Origin: Odontocerum albicorne
Lineage: Eukaryota; Arthropoda; Insecta; Trichoptera; Odontoceridae
DNA length: 64,000 nt
Direction: 5' to 3'
Assembly (NCBI GenBank): GCA_949825065.1
Contig: OX463859.1
Span: 4,316,217-4,380,216, forward strand
Positions 25,285-39,810 of the stretch are shown in pieces (the stretch's first letter is position 1; the number at the start of each line of letters is the position of its first letter). Under the pieces are notes generated by a model that was not told the origin of the DNA, did no database searches, and saw only the letters and a list, made by a program, of their open reading frames with translations. The position numbers were made by a program, and so were the translations under genes.

Positions 25285-28200
25285 GCGATATTAATCACCC
25301 TCAAATACCAAAAAACAAGTGTTTTGTGAATTAAATAATTTTTTGAGCAGTTTCGTCTTTTGGGACTAAGAACCTTTCAAGTTAAATCATTTTTTTTTGT
25401 CTGATTTCACATTTTTTCTTATTTATTATTGATAAGCGATATAAATAACCCTCAAATACCAAAAAACAAGTGTTTTGTGAGTTTAATATTTTTTGAGCAG
25501 TTTTGTCTTTTAAGACTAAGAACCTTTACAGTTGAATCAAAAAAATTTTGTCCGATTTCATATTTTTTCTTACTTATTATTGATAAGCGATATTAATAAC
25601 CCTCAAATACCAAAAAAGAAGTGTTTTGCGAGTAAAATATTTTTTGAGCAGTTTCGTCTTTTGAGACTAAGAACCTTTCAAGTTTAATCAATTTTTTTTT
25701 GTCTTATTTCATATTATTTCTTACTTATTATTGATAAGCGATATAAATAACCCTCAAATACCAAAAAACAAGTGTTTTGTGAGTTAAATATTTTTTGAGC
25801 AGTTTCGTCTTTTGGGACTAAGAACCTTTCAAGTTTAATCAATTTTTTTTGTCTGATTTCATATTTTTTCTTACTTATTATTGATAAGCGATATAAATAA
25901 CCCTCAAATATTAAAAAACAAGTGTTTTGTGAGTTAATTATTTTTTGAGCAGTTTCGTCTTTTGGGACTAAGAAGCTTTCAAGTTTAATCAATTTTTTTT
26001 GTCTGATTTCACATTTTTTCTTACTTATTATTGATAAGCGATATAAATAACCCTCAAATACCAAAAAACAAGTGTTTTGTGAGTTAAATATTTTTTGCGC
26101 ATTTTCCTCTATTGAGACTAAGAACGATTCAAGTGTAGTCAATTTTGTTTTGTCTGATTTAATATTATTACTTACTTATTATTGATAAGCGATATTAATA
26201 CCCCTCAAATACCAAAAAACAAGCGTTTTGTGAGTTAAATATTTTTTGAGCAGTTTCGTCTTTTGGGACTAAGAACCTTTCAAGTTTAATCAATTTTTTT
26301 TTGTCTGATTTCATATTTTTTCTTACTTATTATTGATAAGCGATATAAATAACCCTCAAATACCAAAAAACAAGTGTTTTGTGAGTTAAATATTTTTTGA
26401 GCAGTTTCGTCCTTTGGGACTAAGAACCTTTCAAGTTTAATCAATTTTTTTTTGTCTGATTTCATATTTTTTCTTACTTATTATTGATAAGCGATATAAA
26501 TAACCCACAAATACAAAAAAAACAAGTGTTTTGTTAGTTAAATATTTTTTGCGCATTTTCCTCTATTGAGACTAAGAACGATTCAAGTTAAGTCAATTTT
26601 TTTTTTCTGATTTAATATTATTACTTACTTATTATTGATAAGCGATATTAATACCCCTCAAATACCAAAAAACAAGCGTTTTGTGAGTTAAATATTTTTT
26701 GAGCAGTTTCGTCTTTTGGGACTAAGAACCTTTCAAGTGTAATCAATTTTTTTTTGTCTGATTTCATATTTTTTCTTACTTATTATTGATAAGCGATATT
26801 AATTACCCTCAAATACAAAAAAACAAGTGTTTTGTGAGTTTAATATTTTTTGCGCATTTTCCTCTATTGAGACTAAGAACGATTCAAGTTAAGTCAATTT
26901 TTTGTCTCTGATTTAATATTATTACTTACTTATTATTGATAAGCAATATTTATACCCCTCAAATACCAAAAAACAAGCGTTTTGTGAGTTAAATATTTTT
27001 TGAGCAGTTTCGTCTTATGGGACTAAGAACCTTTCAAGTGTAAACAATTTTTTTTTGTCTGATTTCATATTTTTTCTTACTTATTATTGATAAGCGATAT
27101 AAATAACCCTCAAATACCAAAAAACAAGTGTTTTGTGAGTTAAATATTTTTTGAGCAGTTTTGTCTTTAAAGACTAAGAACCTTTCAAGTATAATCAAAA
27201 AAAATTTGTCTGATTTCATATTTTTTCTTACTTATTATTGATAACCGATATTAATAACCCTCAAATACCAAAAAACAAGTGTTTTGCGACTTAAATATTT
27301 TTTGAGCAGTTTCGTCTTTTGGGACTAAGAACCTTTCAAGTTTTATCAATTTTTTTTTGTCTTATTTCATATTATTTCTTACTTATTATTGATAAGCGAT
27401 ATTAATAACCCTCAAATACCAAAAAAACAAGTGTTTTGTGAGTTAATTATTTTTTGAGCAGTTTCGTCTTTTGGGACTAAGAACCTTTCAAGTTTAATAA
27501 ATTTTTTTTTGTCTGATTTCATATTTTTTCTTACTTATTATTGATAAGCGATATTAATAACCCTCAAATACCAAAAAACAAGTGTTTTGTGAGTTAAATA
27601 TTTTTTGCGCATATTCCTCTATTGAGACTTAGAACCTTTCAAGTTTAGACAATTTTTTTTTGTCTGATTTCATATTATTACTTACTTATTATTGATAAGC
27701 GATATTAATCACCCTCAAATACCAAAAAACAAGTTTTTTGTGAATTAAATAATTTTTTGAGCAGTTTCGTCTTTTGGGACTAAGAACCTTTCAAGTTTAA
27801 TAAATTTTTTTTTGTCTGATTTCATATTTTTTCTTATTTATTATTGATAAGCGATATAAATAACCCTCAAATACCAAAAAACAAGTGTTTTGTGAGTTAA
27901 ATATTTTTTGAGCAGTTTCGTCTTTTGGGACTAAGAACCTTTCAAGTTTAATCAATTTTTTTTTGTCTGATTTCACATTTTATCTTATTTATTATTGATA
28001 AGCGATATAAATAACCCTCAAATACCAAAAAACAAGTGTTTTGTGAGTTAAATATTTTTTGAGCAGTTTCGTCTTTTGGGACTAAGAACCTTTCAAGTTT
28101 AATCAAATTTTTTTTGTCTGATTTCACATTTTTTCTTATTTATTATTGATAAGCGATATAAATAACCCTCAAATACCAAAAAACAAGTGTTTTGTGAGTT

Positions 28201-29100
28201 GAATATTTTTTGAGCAGTTACGTCTTTTGGGACTAAGAACCTTTACAGTTTAATCAAAAAATTTTTGTCTGATTTCATATTTTTTCGTACTTATTATTGA
28301 TAAGCGATATTAATAACCCTCAAATACCAAAAAACAAGTGTTTTGTGAGTTAAATATTTTTTGAGCAGTTTCGTGTTTTGGGACTAAGAACCTTTCAAGT
28401 TTAATCAATTTTTTTTTGTCTGATTTCACATTTTTTCTTATTTATTATTGATAAGCGATATAAATAACCCTCAAATACCAAAAAACAAGTGTTTTGTGAG
28501 TTAAATATTTTTTGAGCAGTTACGTCTTTTGGGACTTAGAACCTTTACAGTTTAATCAAAAAAAATTTGTCTGATTTCATATTTTTTCTTACTTATTATT
28601 GATAAGCGATATTAATAACCCTCAAATACCAAAAAACAAGTGTTTTGTGAGTTAAATATTTTTTGAGCAGTTTCGTCTTTTGGGACTAAGAACCTTTCAA
28701 GTTTAATCAATTTTTTTTTGTCTGATTTCATATTTTTTCTTACTTATTATTGATAAGCGATATTAATAACCCTCAAATACCAAAAAACAAGTGTTTTGTG
28801 AGTTAATTATTTTTTGAGCAGTTTCGTCTTTTGGGACTAAGAACCTTTCAAGTTTAATCAATTTTTTTTTTCTGATTTCATATTTTTTCTTACTTATTAT
28901 TGATAAGCGATATTAATTACCCTCAAATACAAAAAAACAAGTGTTTTGTGAGTTAAATATTTTTTGCGCATTTTCCTCTATTTAGACTAAGAACGATTCA
29001 AGTTTAGTCAATTTTTTTTGTCTGATTTTATATTATTACTTACTTATTATTGATAAGCGATATAAATAACCCTCAAAAACCAAAAAACAATCGTTTTGTG
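25285..29100 (+). repeat. HOR-3 copy 1: ~24-monomer unit
   Basis: From about 25480 the sequence repeats 3621 bp downstream; the shared markers are the C box at 25501 and 29122 and the cassette at 27034 and 30655. The unit contains the 'attttgttttgtctg' monomer (26142), the tcctttggg monomer, the cassette, the 'catattcctct' B monomer, the 'gtgagttgaat' D monomer and the 'ttttcgtac' variant. The region also matches 51.7-55.0 kb and 60.25-64.0 kb. Confidence 0.8.
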
Positions 29101-32100
29101 AGTTAAATATTTTTTGAGCAGTTTTGTCTTTTAAGACTAAGAACCTTTACAGTTTAATCAAAAAAATTTTGTCCGATTTCATATTTTTTCTTACTTATTA
29201 TTGATAAGCGATATTAATAACCCTCAAATACCAAAAAAGAAGTGTTTTGCGAGTAAAATATTTTTTGAGCAGTTTCGTCTTTTGAGACTAAGAACCTTTC
29301 AAGTTTAATCAATTTTTTTTTGTCTTATTTCATATTATTTCTTACTTATTATTGATAAGCGATATTAATAACCCTCAAATACCAAAAAACAAGTGTTTTG
29401 TGAGTTAAATATTTTTTGAGCAGTTTCGTCTTTTGGGACTAAGAACCTTTCAAGTTTAATCAATTTTTTTTGTCTGATTTCATATTTTTTCTTACTTATT
29501 ATTGATAAGCGATATAAATAACCCTCAAATATTAAAAAACAAGTGTTTTGTGAGTTAATTATTTTTTGAGCAGTTTCGTCTTTTGGGACTAAGAAGCTTT
29601 CAAGTTTAATCAATTTTTTTTGTCTGATTTCACATTTTTTCTTACTTATTATTGATAAGCGATATTAATAACCCTCAAATACCAAAAAACAAGTGTTTTG
29701 TGAGTTAAATATTTTTTGCGCATTTTCCTCTATTGAGACTAAGAACGATTCAAGTGTAGTCAATTTTGTTTTGTCTGATTTAATATTATTACTTACTTAT
29801 TATTGATAAGCGATATTAATACCCCTCAAATACCAAAAAACAAGCGTTTTGTGAGTTAAATATTTTTTGAGCAGTTTCGTCTTTTGGGACTAAGAACCTT
29901 TCAAGTTTAATCAATTTTTTTTTGTCTGATTTCATATTTTTTCTTACTTATTATTGATAAGCGATATAAATAACCCTCAAATACCAAAAAACAAGTGTTT
30001 TGTGAGTTAAATATTTTTTGAGCAGTTTCGTCCTTTGGGACTAAGAACCTTTCAAGTTTAATCAATTTTTTTTTGTCTGATTTCATATTTTTTCTTACTT
30101 ATTATTGATAAGCGATATAAATAACCCACAAATACAAAAAAAACAAGTGTTTTGTTAGTTAAATATTTTTTGCGCATTTTCCTCTATTGAGACTAAGAAC
30201 GATTCAAGTTAAGTCAATTTTTTTTTTCTGATTTAATATTATTACTTACTTATTATTGATAAGCGATATTAATACCCCTCAAATACCAAAAAACAAGCGT
30301 TTTGTGAGTTAAATATTTTTTGAGCAGTTTCGTCTTTTGGGACTAAGAACCTTTCAAGTGTAATCAATTTTTTTTTGTCTGATTTCATATTTTTTCTTAC
30401 TTATTATTGATAAGCGATATTAATTACCCTCAAATACAAAAAAACAAGTGTTTTGTGAGTTTAATATTTTTTGCGCATTTTCCTCTATTGAGACTAAGAA
30501 CGATTCAAGTTAAGTCAATTTTTTGTCTCTGATTTAATATTATTACTTACTTATTATTGATAAGCAATATTTATACCCCTCAAATACCAAAAAACAAGCG
30601 TTTTGTGAGTTAAATATTTTTTGAGCAGTTTCGTCTTATGGGACTAAGAACCTTTCAAGTGTAAACAATTTTTTTTTGTCTGATTTCATATTTTTTCTTA
30701 CTTATTATTGATAAGCGATATAAATAACCCTCAAATACCAAAAAACAAGTGTTTTGTGAGTTAAATATTTTTTGAGCAGTTTTGTCTTTAAAGACTAAGA
30801 ACCTTTCAAGTATAATCAAAAAAAATTTGTCTGATTTCATATTTTTTCTTACTTATTATTGATAACCGATATTAATAACCCTCAAATACCAAAAAACAAG
30901 TGTTTTGCGACTTAAATATTTTTTGAGCAGTTTCGTCTTTTGGGACTAAGAACCTTTCAAGTTTTATCAATTTTTTTTTGTCTTATTTCATATTATTTCT
31001 TACTTATTATTGATAAGCGATATTAATTACCCTCAAATACCAAAAAAACAAGTGTTTTGTGAGTTAATTATTTTTTGAGCAGTTTCGTCTTTTGGGACTA
31101 AGAACCTTTCAAGTTTAGACAATTTTTTTTTGTCTGATTTCATATTATTACTTACTTATTATTGATAAGCGATATTAATCACCCTCAAATACCAAAAAAC
31201 AAGTTTTTTGTGAATTAAATAATTTTTTGAGCAGTTTCGTCTTTTGGGACTAAGAACCTTTCAAGTTTAATAAATTTTTTTTTGTCTGATTTCATATTTT
31301 TTCTTATTTATTATTGATAAGCGATATAAATAACCCTCAAATACCAAAAAACAAGTGTTTTGTGAGTTAAATATTTTTTGAGCAGTTTCGTCTTTTGGGA
31401 CTAAGAACCTTTCAAGTTTAATCAATTTTTTTTTGTCTGATTTCACATTTTTTCTTATTTATTATTGATAAGCGATATAAATAACCCTCAAATACCAAAA
31501 AACAAGTATTTTGTGAGTTAAATATTTTTTGAGCAGTTTCGTCTTTTGGGACTAAGAACCTTTCAAGTTTAATCAAATTTTTTTTGTCTGATTTCACATT
31601 TTTTCTTATTTATTATTGATAAGCGATATAAATAACCCTCAAATACCAAAAAACAAGTGTTTTGTGAGTTGAATATTTTTTGAGCAGTTACGTCTTTTGG
31701 GACTAAGAACCTTTACAGTTTAATCAAAAAATTTTTGTCTGATTTCATATTTTTTCGTACTTATTATTGATAAGCGATATTAATAACCCTCAAATACCAA
31801 AAAACAAGTGTTTTGTGAGTTAAATATTTTTTGAGCAGTTTCGTGTTTTGGGACTAAGAACCTTTCAAGTTTAATCAATTTTTTTTTGTCTGATTTCACA
31901 TTTTTTCTTATTTATTATTGATAAGCGATATAAATAACCCTCAAATACCAAAAAACAAGTGTTTTGTGAGTTAAATATTTTTTGAGCAGTTACGTCTTTT
32001 GGGACTAAGAACCTTTACAGTTTAATCAAAAAAAATTTGTCTGATTTCATATTTTTTCTTACTTATTATTGATAAGCGATATTAATAACCCTCAAATACC

Positions 32101-32570
32101 AAAAAACAAGTGTTTTGTGAGTTAAATATTTTTTGAGCAGTTTCGTCTTTTGAGACTAAGAACCTTTCAAGTTTAATCAATTTTTTTTTGTCTGATTTCA
32201 TATTTTTTCTTACTTATTATTGATAAGCGATATTAATAACCCTCAAATACCAAAAAACAAGTGTTTTGTGAGTTAATTATTTTTTGAGCAGTTTCGTCTT
32301 TTGGGACTAAGAACCTTTCAAGTTTAATCAATTTTTTTTTTCTGATTTCATATTTTTTCTTACTTATTATTGATAAGCGATATTAATTACCCTCAAATAC
32401 AAAAAAACAAGTGTTTTGTGAGTTAAATATTTTTTGCGCATTTTCCTCTATTTAGACTAAGAACGATTCAAGTTTAGTCAATTTTTTTTGTCTGATTTTA
32501 TATTATTACTTACTTATTATTGATAAGCGATATAAATAACCCTCAAATACCAAAAAACAATCGTTTTGTG
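29101..32570 (+). repeat. HOR-3 copy 2, one monomer shorter
   Basis: This is collinear with copy 1 at +3621 until about 31110 and at +3470 after that, so exactly 151 bp have been lost. Marker pairs after the step include gaatattttt (28201/31671), ttttcgtac (28281/31751), tcgtgttttg (28371/31841) and 'aacaatcgtttt' (29091/32561). Confidence 0.8.
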
Positions 32571-32856
32571 AGTTAAATATTTTTTGAGCAGTTTTGTCTT
32601 TTAAGACTAAGAACCTTTACAGTTTAATCAAAAAAATTTTGTCCGATTTCATATTTTTTCTTACTTATTATTGATAAGCGATATTAATAACCCTCAAATA
32701 CCAAAAAAGAAGTGTTTTGCGAGTAAAATATTTTTTGAGCAGTTTCGTCTTTTGAGACTAAGAACCTTTCAAGTTTAATCAATTTTTTTTTGTCTTATTT
32801 CATATTATTTCTTACTTATTATTGATAAGCGATATTAATAACCCTCAAATACCAAA
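32571..32856 (+). repeat. Start of a third HOR-3 copy, broken off
   Basis: About two and a half monomers (C, A-gagac, A) continue the HOR-3 order. The match to 29101 onward fades near 32915, where 'aagaactttt' and 'tttgcctattt' start a new module. Confidence 0.65.
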
Positions 32857-35740
32857 AAACAAGTGTTTTGTGAGTTAAATATTTTTTGAGCAGTTTCGTC
32901 TTTTGGGACTAAGAACTTTTCAAGTTTAATCAATTTTTTTTTTGCCTATTTCATATTATTTCTTACTTATTATTGATAAGCGATATTAATAATCCTCAAA
33001 TACCAAAAAACAAGTGTTTTGTGAGTTAAATATTTTTTGAGCAGTTTCTTCTTTTGGGACTAAGAACCTTTCAAGTTTAATAAATTTTTTTTTGTCTGAT
33101 TTCATATTTTTTCTTACTTATTATTGATAAGCAATATAAATAACCCTCAAATACCAAAAAACAAGTGTTTTGTGAGTTAAATATTTTTTGCGCATTTTCC
33201 TCTATTGAGACTAAGAACCTTTCAAGTTAAGTCAATTTTTTTTTGTCTGATTTCATATTATTACTTACTTATTATTGATAAGCGATATTAATCACCCTCA
33301 AATACCAAAAAACAAGTGTTTTGTGAATTAAATAATTTTTTGAGCAGTTTCGTCTTTTGGGACTAAGAACCTTTCAAGTTAAATCATTTTTTTTTTGTCT
33401 GATTTCACATTTTTTCTTATTTATTATTGATAAGCGATATAAATAACCCTCAAATACCAAAAAACAAGTGTTTTGTGAGTTAAATATTTTTTGAGCAGTT
33501 TTGTCTTTTAAGACTAAGAACCTTTACAGTTGAATCAAAAAAATTTTGTCCGATTTCATATTTTTTCTTACTTATTATTGATAAGCGATATTAATAACCC
33601 TCAAATACCAAAAAAGAAGTGTTTTGCGAGTAAAATATTTTTTTAGCAGTTTCGTCTTTTGAGACTAAGAACCTTTCAAGTTTAATCAATTTTTTTTTGT
33701 CTTATTTCATATTATTTCTTACTTATTATTGATAAGCGATATTAATAACCCTCAAATACCAAAAAACAAGTGTTTTGTGAGTTAAATATTTTTTTAGAAG
33801 TTTCGTCTTTTGGGACTAAGAACCTTTCAAGTTTAATCAATTTTTTTTGTCTGATTTCATATTTTTTCTTACTTATTATTGATAAGCGATATTAATAACC
33901 CTCAAATACCAAAAAACAAGTGTTTTGTGAGTTAATTATTTTTTGAGCAGTTTCGTCTTTTGGGACTAAGAAGCTTTCAAGTTTAATCAATTTTTTTTTT
34001 TCTGATTTCACATTTTTTCTTACTTATTATTGATAAGCGATATAAATAACCCTCAAATACCAAAAAACAAGTGTTTTGTGAGTTAAATATTTTTTGCGCA
34101 TTTTCCTCTATTGAGACTAAGAACGATTCAAGTGTAGTCAATTTTGTTTTGTCTGATTTAATATTATTACTTACTTATTATTGATAAGCGATATTAATAC
34201 CCCTCAAATACCAAAAAACAAGCGTTTTGTGAGTTAAATATTTTTTGAGCAGTTTCGTCTTTTGGGACTAAGAACCTTTCAAGTTTAATCAATTTTTTTT
34301 TGTCTGATTTCATATTTTTTCTTACTTATTATTGATAAGCGATATAAATAACCCTCAAATACCAAAAAACAAGTGTTTTGTGAGTTAAATATTTTTTGAG
34401 CAGTTTCGTCCTTTGGGACTTAGAACCTTTCAAGTTTAATCAATTTTTTTTTGTCTGATTTCATATTTTTTCTTACTTATTATTGATAAGCGATATTAAT
34501 AACCCTCAAATACAAAAAAACAAGTGTTTTGTTAGTTTAATATTTTTTGCGCATTTTCCTCTATTGAGACTAAGAACGATTCAAGTTAAGTCAATTTTTT
34601 TTGTCTGATTTAATATTATTACTTACTTATTATTGATAAGCGATATTAATACCCCTCAAATACCAAAAAACAAGCGTTTTGTGAGTTAAATATTTTTTGA
34701 GCAGTTTCGTCTTTTGGGACTAAGAACCTTTCAAGTGTAATCAATTTTTTTTTGTCTGATTTCATATTTTTTCTTACTTATTATTGATAAGCGATATTAA
34801 TTACCCTCAAATACAAAAAAACAAGTGTTTTGTGAGTTAAATATTTTTTGCGCATTTTCCTCTATTGAGACTAAGAACGATTCAAGTTAAGTCAATTTTT
34901 TTTGTCTGATTTAATATTATTACTTACTTATTATTGAAAAGCGATATTTATACCCCTCAAATACCAAAAAACAAGCGTTTTGTGAGTTAAATATTTTTTG
35001 AGCAGTTTCGTCTTATGGGACTAAGAACCTTTCAAGTGTAATCAATTTTTTTTTGTCTGATTTCATATTTTTTCTTACTTATTATTGATAAGCGATATAA
35101 ATAACCCTCAAATACCAAAAAACAAGTGTTTTGTGAGTTAAATATTTTTTGAGCAGTTTTGTCTTTAAAGACTAAGAACCTTTCAAGTATAATCAAAAAA
35201 ATTTTGTCTGATTTCATATTTTTTCTTACTTATTATTGATAACCGATATTAATTACCCTCGAATACCAAAAAACAAGTGTTTTGCGACTTAAATATTTTT
35301 TGAGCAGTTTCGTCTTTTGGGACTAAGAACCTTTCAAGTTTAATAAAATTTTTTTTGTCTGATTTCATATTTTTTCTTACTTATTATTGATAAGCGATAT
35401 TAATAACCCTCAAATACCAAAAAACAAGTGTTTTGTGAGTTAAATATTTTTTGCGCATTTTCCTCCATTGAGACTTAGAACCTTTCAAGTTTAGACAATT
35501 TTTTTTTGTCTGATTTCATAATATTACTTACTTATTATTGATAAGTGATATTAATCACCCTCAAATACCAAAAAACAAGTTTTTTGTGAATTAAATAATT
35601 TTTTGAGCAGTTTCGTCTTTTGGGACTAAGAACCTTTCAAGTTTAATAAAATTTTTTTTGTCTGATTTCATATTTTTTCTTACTTATTATTGATAAGCGA
35701 TATTAATAACCCTCAAATACCAAAAAACAAGTGTTTTGTG
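32857..35740 (+). repeat. Module M1, first copy (~19 monomers)
   Basis: Shared private markers with 39795-42688 are all at an offset of 6938: aagaactttt (32911/39849), attgaaaagc (34933/41871), the cassette, 'ccctcgaatacc' near 35256, 'ttcataatatta' near 35515 and 'aagtgatatt' near 35544. It contains two unusual boxes, 'ttttttagcag' and 'tttagaagtttcg', near 33640 and 33792. Confidence 0.8.
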
Positions 35741-38700
35741 AGTTAAATATTTTTTGAGCAGTTTCGTCTTTTGGGACTAAGAACCTTTCAAGTTTAATAA
35801 ATTTTTTTTTGTCTGATTTCATATTTTTTCTTACTTATTATTGATAAGCGATATTAATAACCCTCAAATACCAAAAAACAAGTGTTTTGTGAGTTAATTA
35901 TTTTTTGAGCAGTTTCGTCTTTTGGGACTAAGAACCTTTCAAGTTTAATCAATTTTTTTTTTCTGATTTCATATTTTTTCTTACTTATTATTAATAAGCG
36001 ATATTAATAACCCTCAAATACAAAAAAACAACTGTTTTGTGAGTTAAATATTTTTTGCGCATTTTCCTCTATTTAGACTAAGAACGATTCAAGTTTAGTC
36101 AATTTTTTTTGTCTGATTTTATATTATTACTTACTTATTATTGATAAGCGATATTAATAACCCTCAAATACCAAAAAACAAGTGTTTTGCGAGTTAAATA
36201 TTTTTTGAGCAGTTTCGTCTTTTGGGACTTAGAACCTTTCAAGTTTAATCAATTTTTTTTTGTCTGATTTCATATTTTTTCTTACTTATTATTGATAAGC
36301 GATATTAATAACCCTCAAATACCAAAAAAACAAGTGTTTTGCGAGTTAAATATTTTTTGAGCAGTTTCGTCTTTTGGGACTTAGAACCTTTCAAGTTTAA
36401 TCAATTTTTTTTTGTCTTATTTCATATTATTTCTTACTTATTATTGATAAGCGATATTAATAACCCTCAAATACCAAAAAACAAGTGTTTTGTGAGTTAA
36501 ATATTTTTTGAGCAGTTTCGTCTTTTGGGACTAAGAACCTTTCAAGTTTAATCAATTTTTTTTTTCTGATTTCATGTTTTTTCTTACTTATTATTGATAA
36601 GCGATATTAATTACCCTCAAATACAAAAAAACAAGTGTTTTGTGAGTTAAATATTTTTTGCGCATTTTCCTCTATTTAGACTAAGAACGATTCAAGTTTA
36701 GTCAATTTTTTTTGTCTGATTTTATATTATTACTTACTTATTATTGATAAGCGATATTAATAACCCTCAAATACCAAAAAACAAGCGTTTTGTGAGTTAA
36801 ATATTTTTTGAGCAGTTTTGTCTTTTAAGACTTAGAACCTTTACAGTTTAATCAAAAAAATTTTGTCCGATTTCATATTTTTTCTTACTTATTATTGATA
36901 AGCGATATTAATAACCCTCAAATACCAAAAAAGAAGTGTTTTTCGAGTAAAATATTTTTTGAGCAGTTTCGTCTTTTGAGACTAAGAACCTTTCAAGTTT
37001 AATCAATTTTTTTTTGTCTTATTTCATATTATTTCTTACTTATTATTGATAAGCGATATTAATAACCCTCAAATACCAAAAAACAAGTGTTTTGTGAGTT
37101 AAATATTTTTTGAGCAGTTTCGTCTTTTGGGACTAAGAACCTTTCAAGTTTAATCAATTTTTTTTTTGTCCTATTTCATATTATTTCTTACTTATTATTG
37201 ATAAGCGATATTAATAACCCTCAAATACCAAAAAACAAGTGTTTTGTGAGTTAAATATTTTTTGAGCAGTTTCGTCTTTTGGGACTAAGAACCTTTCAAG
37301 TTTAATAAATTTTTTTTTGTCTGATTTCATATTTTTTCTTACTTATTATTGATAAGCGATATAAATAACCCTCAAATACCAAAAAACAAGTGTTTTGTGA
37401 GTTAAATATTTTTTGCGCATTTTCCTCTATTGAGACTAAGAACCTTTCAAGTTTAGTCAATTTTTTTTTGACTGATTTCATATTATTACTTACTTATTAT
37501 TGATAAGCGATATTAATCACCCTCAAATACCAAAAAACAAGTGTTTTGTGAATTAAATAATTTTTTGAGCAGTTTCGTCTTTTGGGACTAAGAACCTTTC
37601 AAGTTAAATCAATTTTTTTTTGTCTGATTTCACATTTTTTCTTATTTATTATTGATAAGCGATATAAATAACCCTCAAATACCAAAAAACAAGTGTTTTG
37701 TGAGTTAAATATTTTTTGAGCAGTTTCGTCCTTTGGGACTAAGAACCTTTCAAGTTTAATCAATTTTTTTTTGTCTTATTTCATATTATTTCTTACTTAT
37801 TATTGATAAGCGATATTAATAACCCTCAAATACCAAAAAACAAGTGTTTTGTGAGTTAATTATTTTTTGAGCAGATTCGTCTTTTGGGACTAAGAACCTT
37901 TCAAGTTTAATCAATTTTTTTTTGTCTTATTTCATATTATTTCTTACTTATTATTGATAAGCGATATTAATAACCCTCAAATACCAAAAAACAAGTGTTT
38001 TGTGAGTTAATTATTTTTTGAGCAGTTTCGTCTTTTGGGACTAAGAACCTTTCAAGTGTAATCAATTTTTTTTTGTCTGATTTCACATTTTTTCTTACTT
38101 ATTATTGATAAGCGATATAAATAACCCTCAAATACAAAAAAACAAGTGTTTTGTGAGTTAAATATTTTTTGCGCATTTTCCTCTATTGAGACTAAGAACG
38201 ATTCAAGTTAAGTCAATTTTTTTTGTCTGATTTAATATTATTACTTACTTATTATTGATAAGCGATATTAATACCCCTCAAATACCAAAAAACAAGCGTT
38301 TTGTGAGTTAAATATTTTTTGAGCAGTTTCGTCTTTTGGGACTAAGAACCTTTCAAGTGTAATCAATTTTTTTTTGTCTGATTTCATATTTTTTCTTACT
38401 TATTATTGATAAGCGATATTAATTACCCTCAATTACAAAAAAACAAGTGTTTTGTGAGTTAAATATTTCTTGCGCATTTTCCTCTATTGAGACTAAGAAC
38501 GATTCATGTGTAGTCAATTTTTTTTGTCTGATTTAATATTATTACTTACTTATTATTGATAAGCGATATTAATACCCCTCAAATACCAAAAAACAAGCGT
38601 TTTGTGAGTTAAATATTTTTTGAGCAGTTTCGTCTTTTGGGACTAAGAACCTTTCAAGTTTAATCAATTTTTTTTGTCTGATTTCATATTTTTTCTTACT

Positions 38701-39810
38701 TATTATTGATAAGCGATATAAATAACCCTCAAATACCAAAAAACAAGTGTTTTGTGAGTTAAATATTTTTTGAGCAGTTTCGTCCTTTGGGACTAAGAAC
38801 CTTTCAAGTTTAATCAATTTTTTTTTGTCTTATTTCATATTATTTCTTACTTATTATTGATAAGCGATATTAATAACCCTCAAATACCAAAAAACAAGTG
38901 TTTTGTGAGTTAATTATTTTTTGAGCAGTTTCGTCTTTTGGGACTAAGAACCTTTCAAGTTTAATCAATTTTTTTTTGTCTGATTTCACATTTTTTCTTA
39001 CTTATTATTGATAAGCGATATAAATAACCCTCAAATACAAAAAAACAAGTGTTTTGTGAGTTAAATATTTTTTGCGCATTTTCCTCTATTGAGACTAAGA
39101 ACGATTCAAGTTAAGTCAATTTTTTTTGTCTGATTTAATATTATTACTTACTTATTATTGATAAGCGATATTAATACCCCTCAAATACCAAAAAACAAGC
39201 GTTTTGTGAGTTAAATATTTTTTGAGCAGTTTCGTCTTTTGGGACTAAGAACCTTTCAAGTGTAATCAATTTTTTTTTGTCTGATTTCATATTTTTTCTT
39301 ACTTATTATTGATAAGCGATATTAATTACCCTTAAAATACAAAAAAACAAGTGTTTTGTGAGTTAAATATTTCTTGCGCATTTTCCTCTATTGAGACTAA
39401 GAACGATTCATGTGTAGTCAATTTTTTTTGTCTGATTTAATATTATTACTTACTTATTATTGATAAGCGATATTAATACCCCTCAAATACCAAAAAACAA
39501 GCGTTTTGTGAGTTAAATATTTTTTGAGCAGTTTCGTCTTTTGGGACTAAGAACCTTTCAAGTTTAATCAATTTTTTTTGTCTGATTTCATATTTTTTCT
39601 TACTTATTATTGATAAGCGATATAAATAACCCTCAAATACCAAAAAACAAGTGTTTTGTGAGTTAAATATTTTTTGAGCAGTTTCGTCCTTTGGGACTAA
39701 GAACCTTTCAAGTTTAATCAATTTTTTTTGTCTGATTTCATATTTTTTCTTACTTATTATTGATAAGCGATATTAATAACCCTCAAATACAAAAAAACAA
39801 GTGTTTTGTG
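35741..39810 (+). repeat. Module M2, first copy (~27 monomers)
   Basis: This matches 43871-48116 at +8141, then at +8291 after about 37500. Markers are aacaactg near 36025, 'accaaaaaaacaag' (36321/44462), 'ttcatgttttttc' (36571/44712) and 'gtgtttttcgag' near 36945. Its last third repeats internally: the cttgcgcat and tcctttggg series at 37.9-38.8 kb recurs 904 bp later. Confidence 0.75.

Noticed and set aside
25714..26142. 142-codon open frame on the minus strand, the longest of about 26 similar repetitive frames (61-142 codons) across the window
   Set aside because: Every one is the same satellite monomer read on the minus strand, with a 50-residue internal repeat. T-tract length changes break the frame at random, and there is no flanking gene structure. 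Not annotated as genes.
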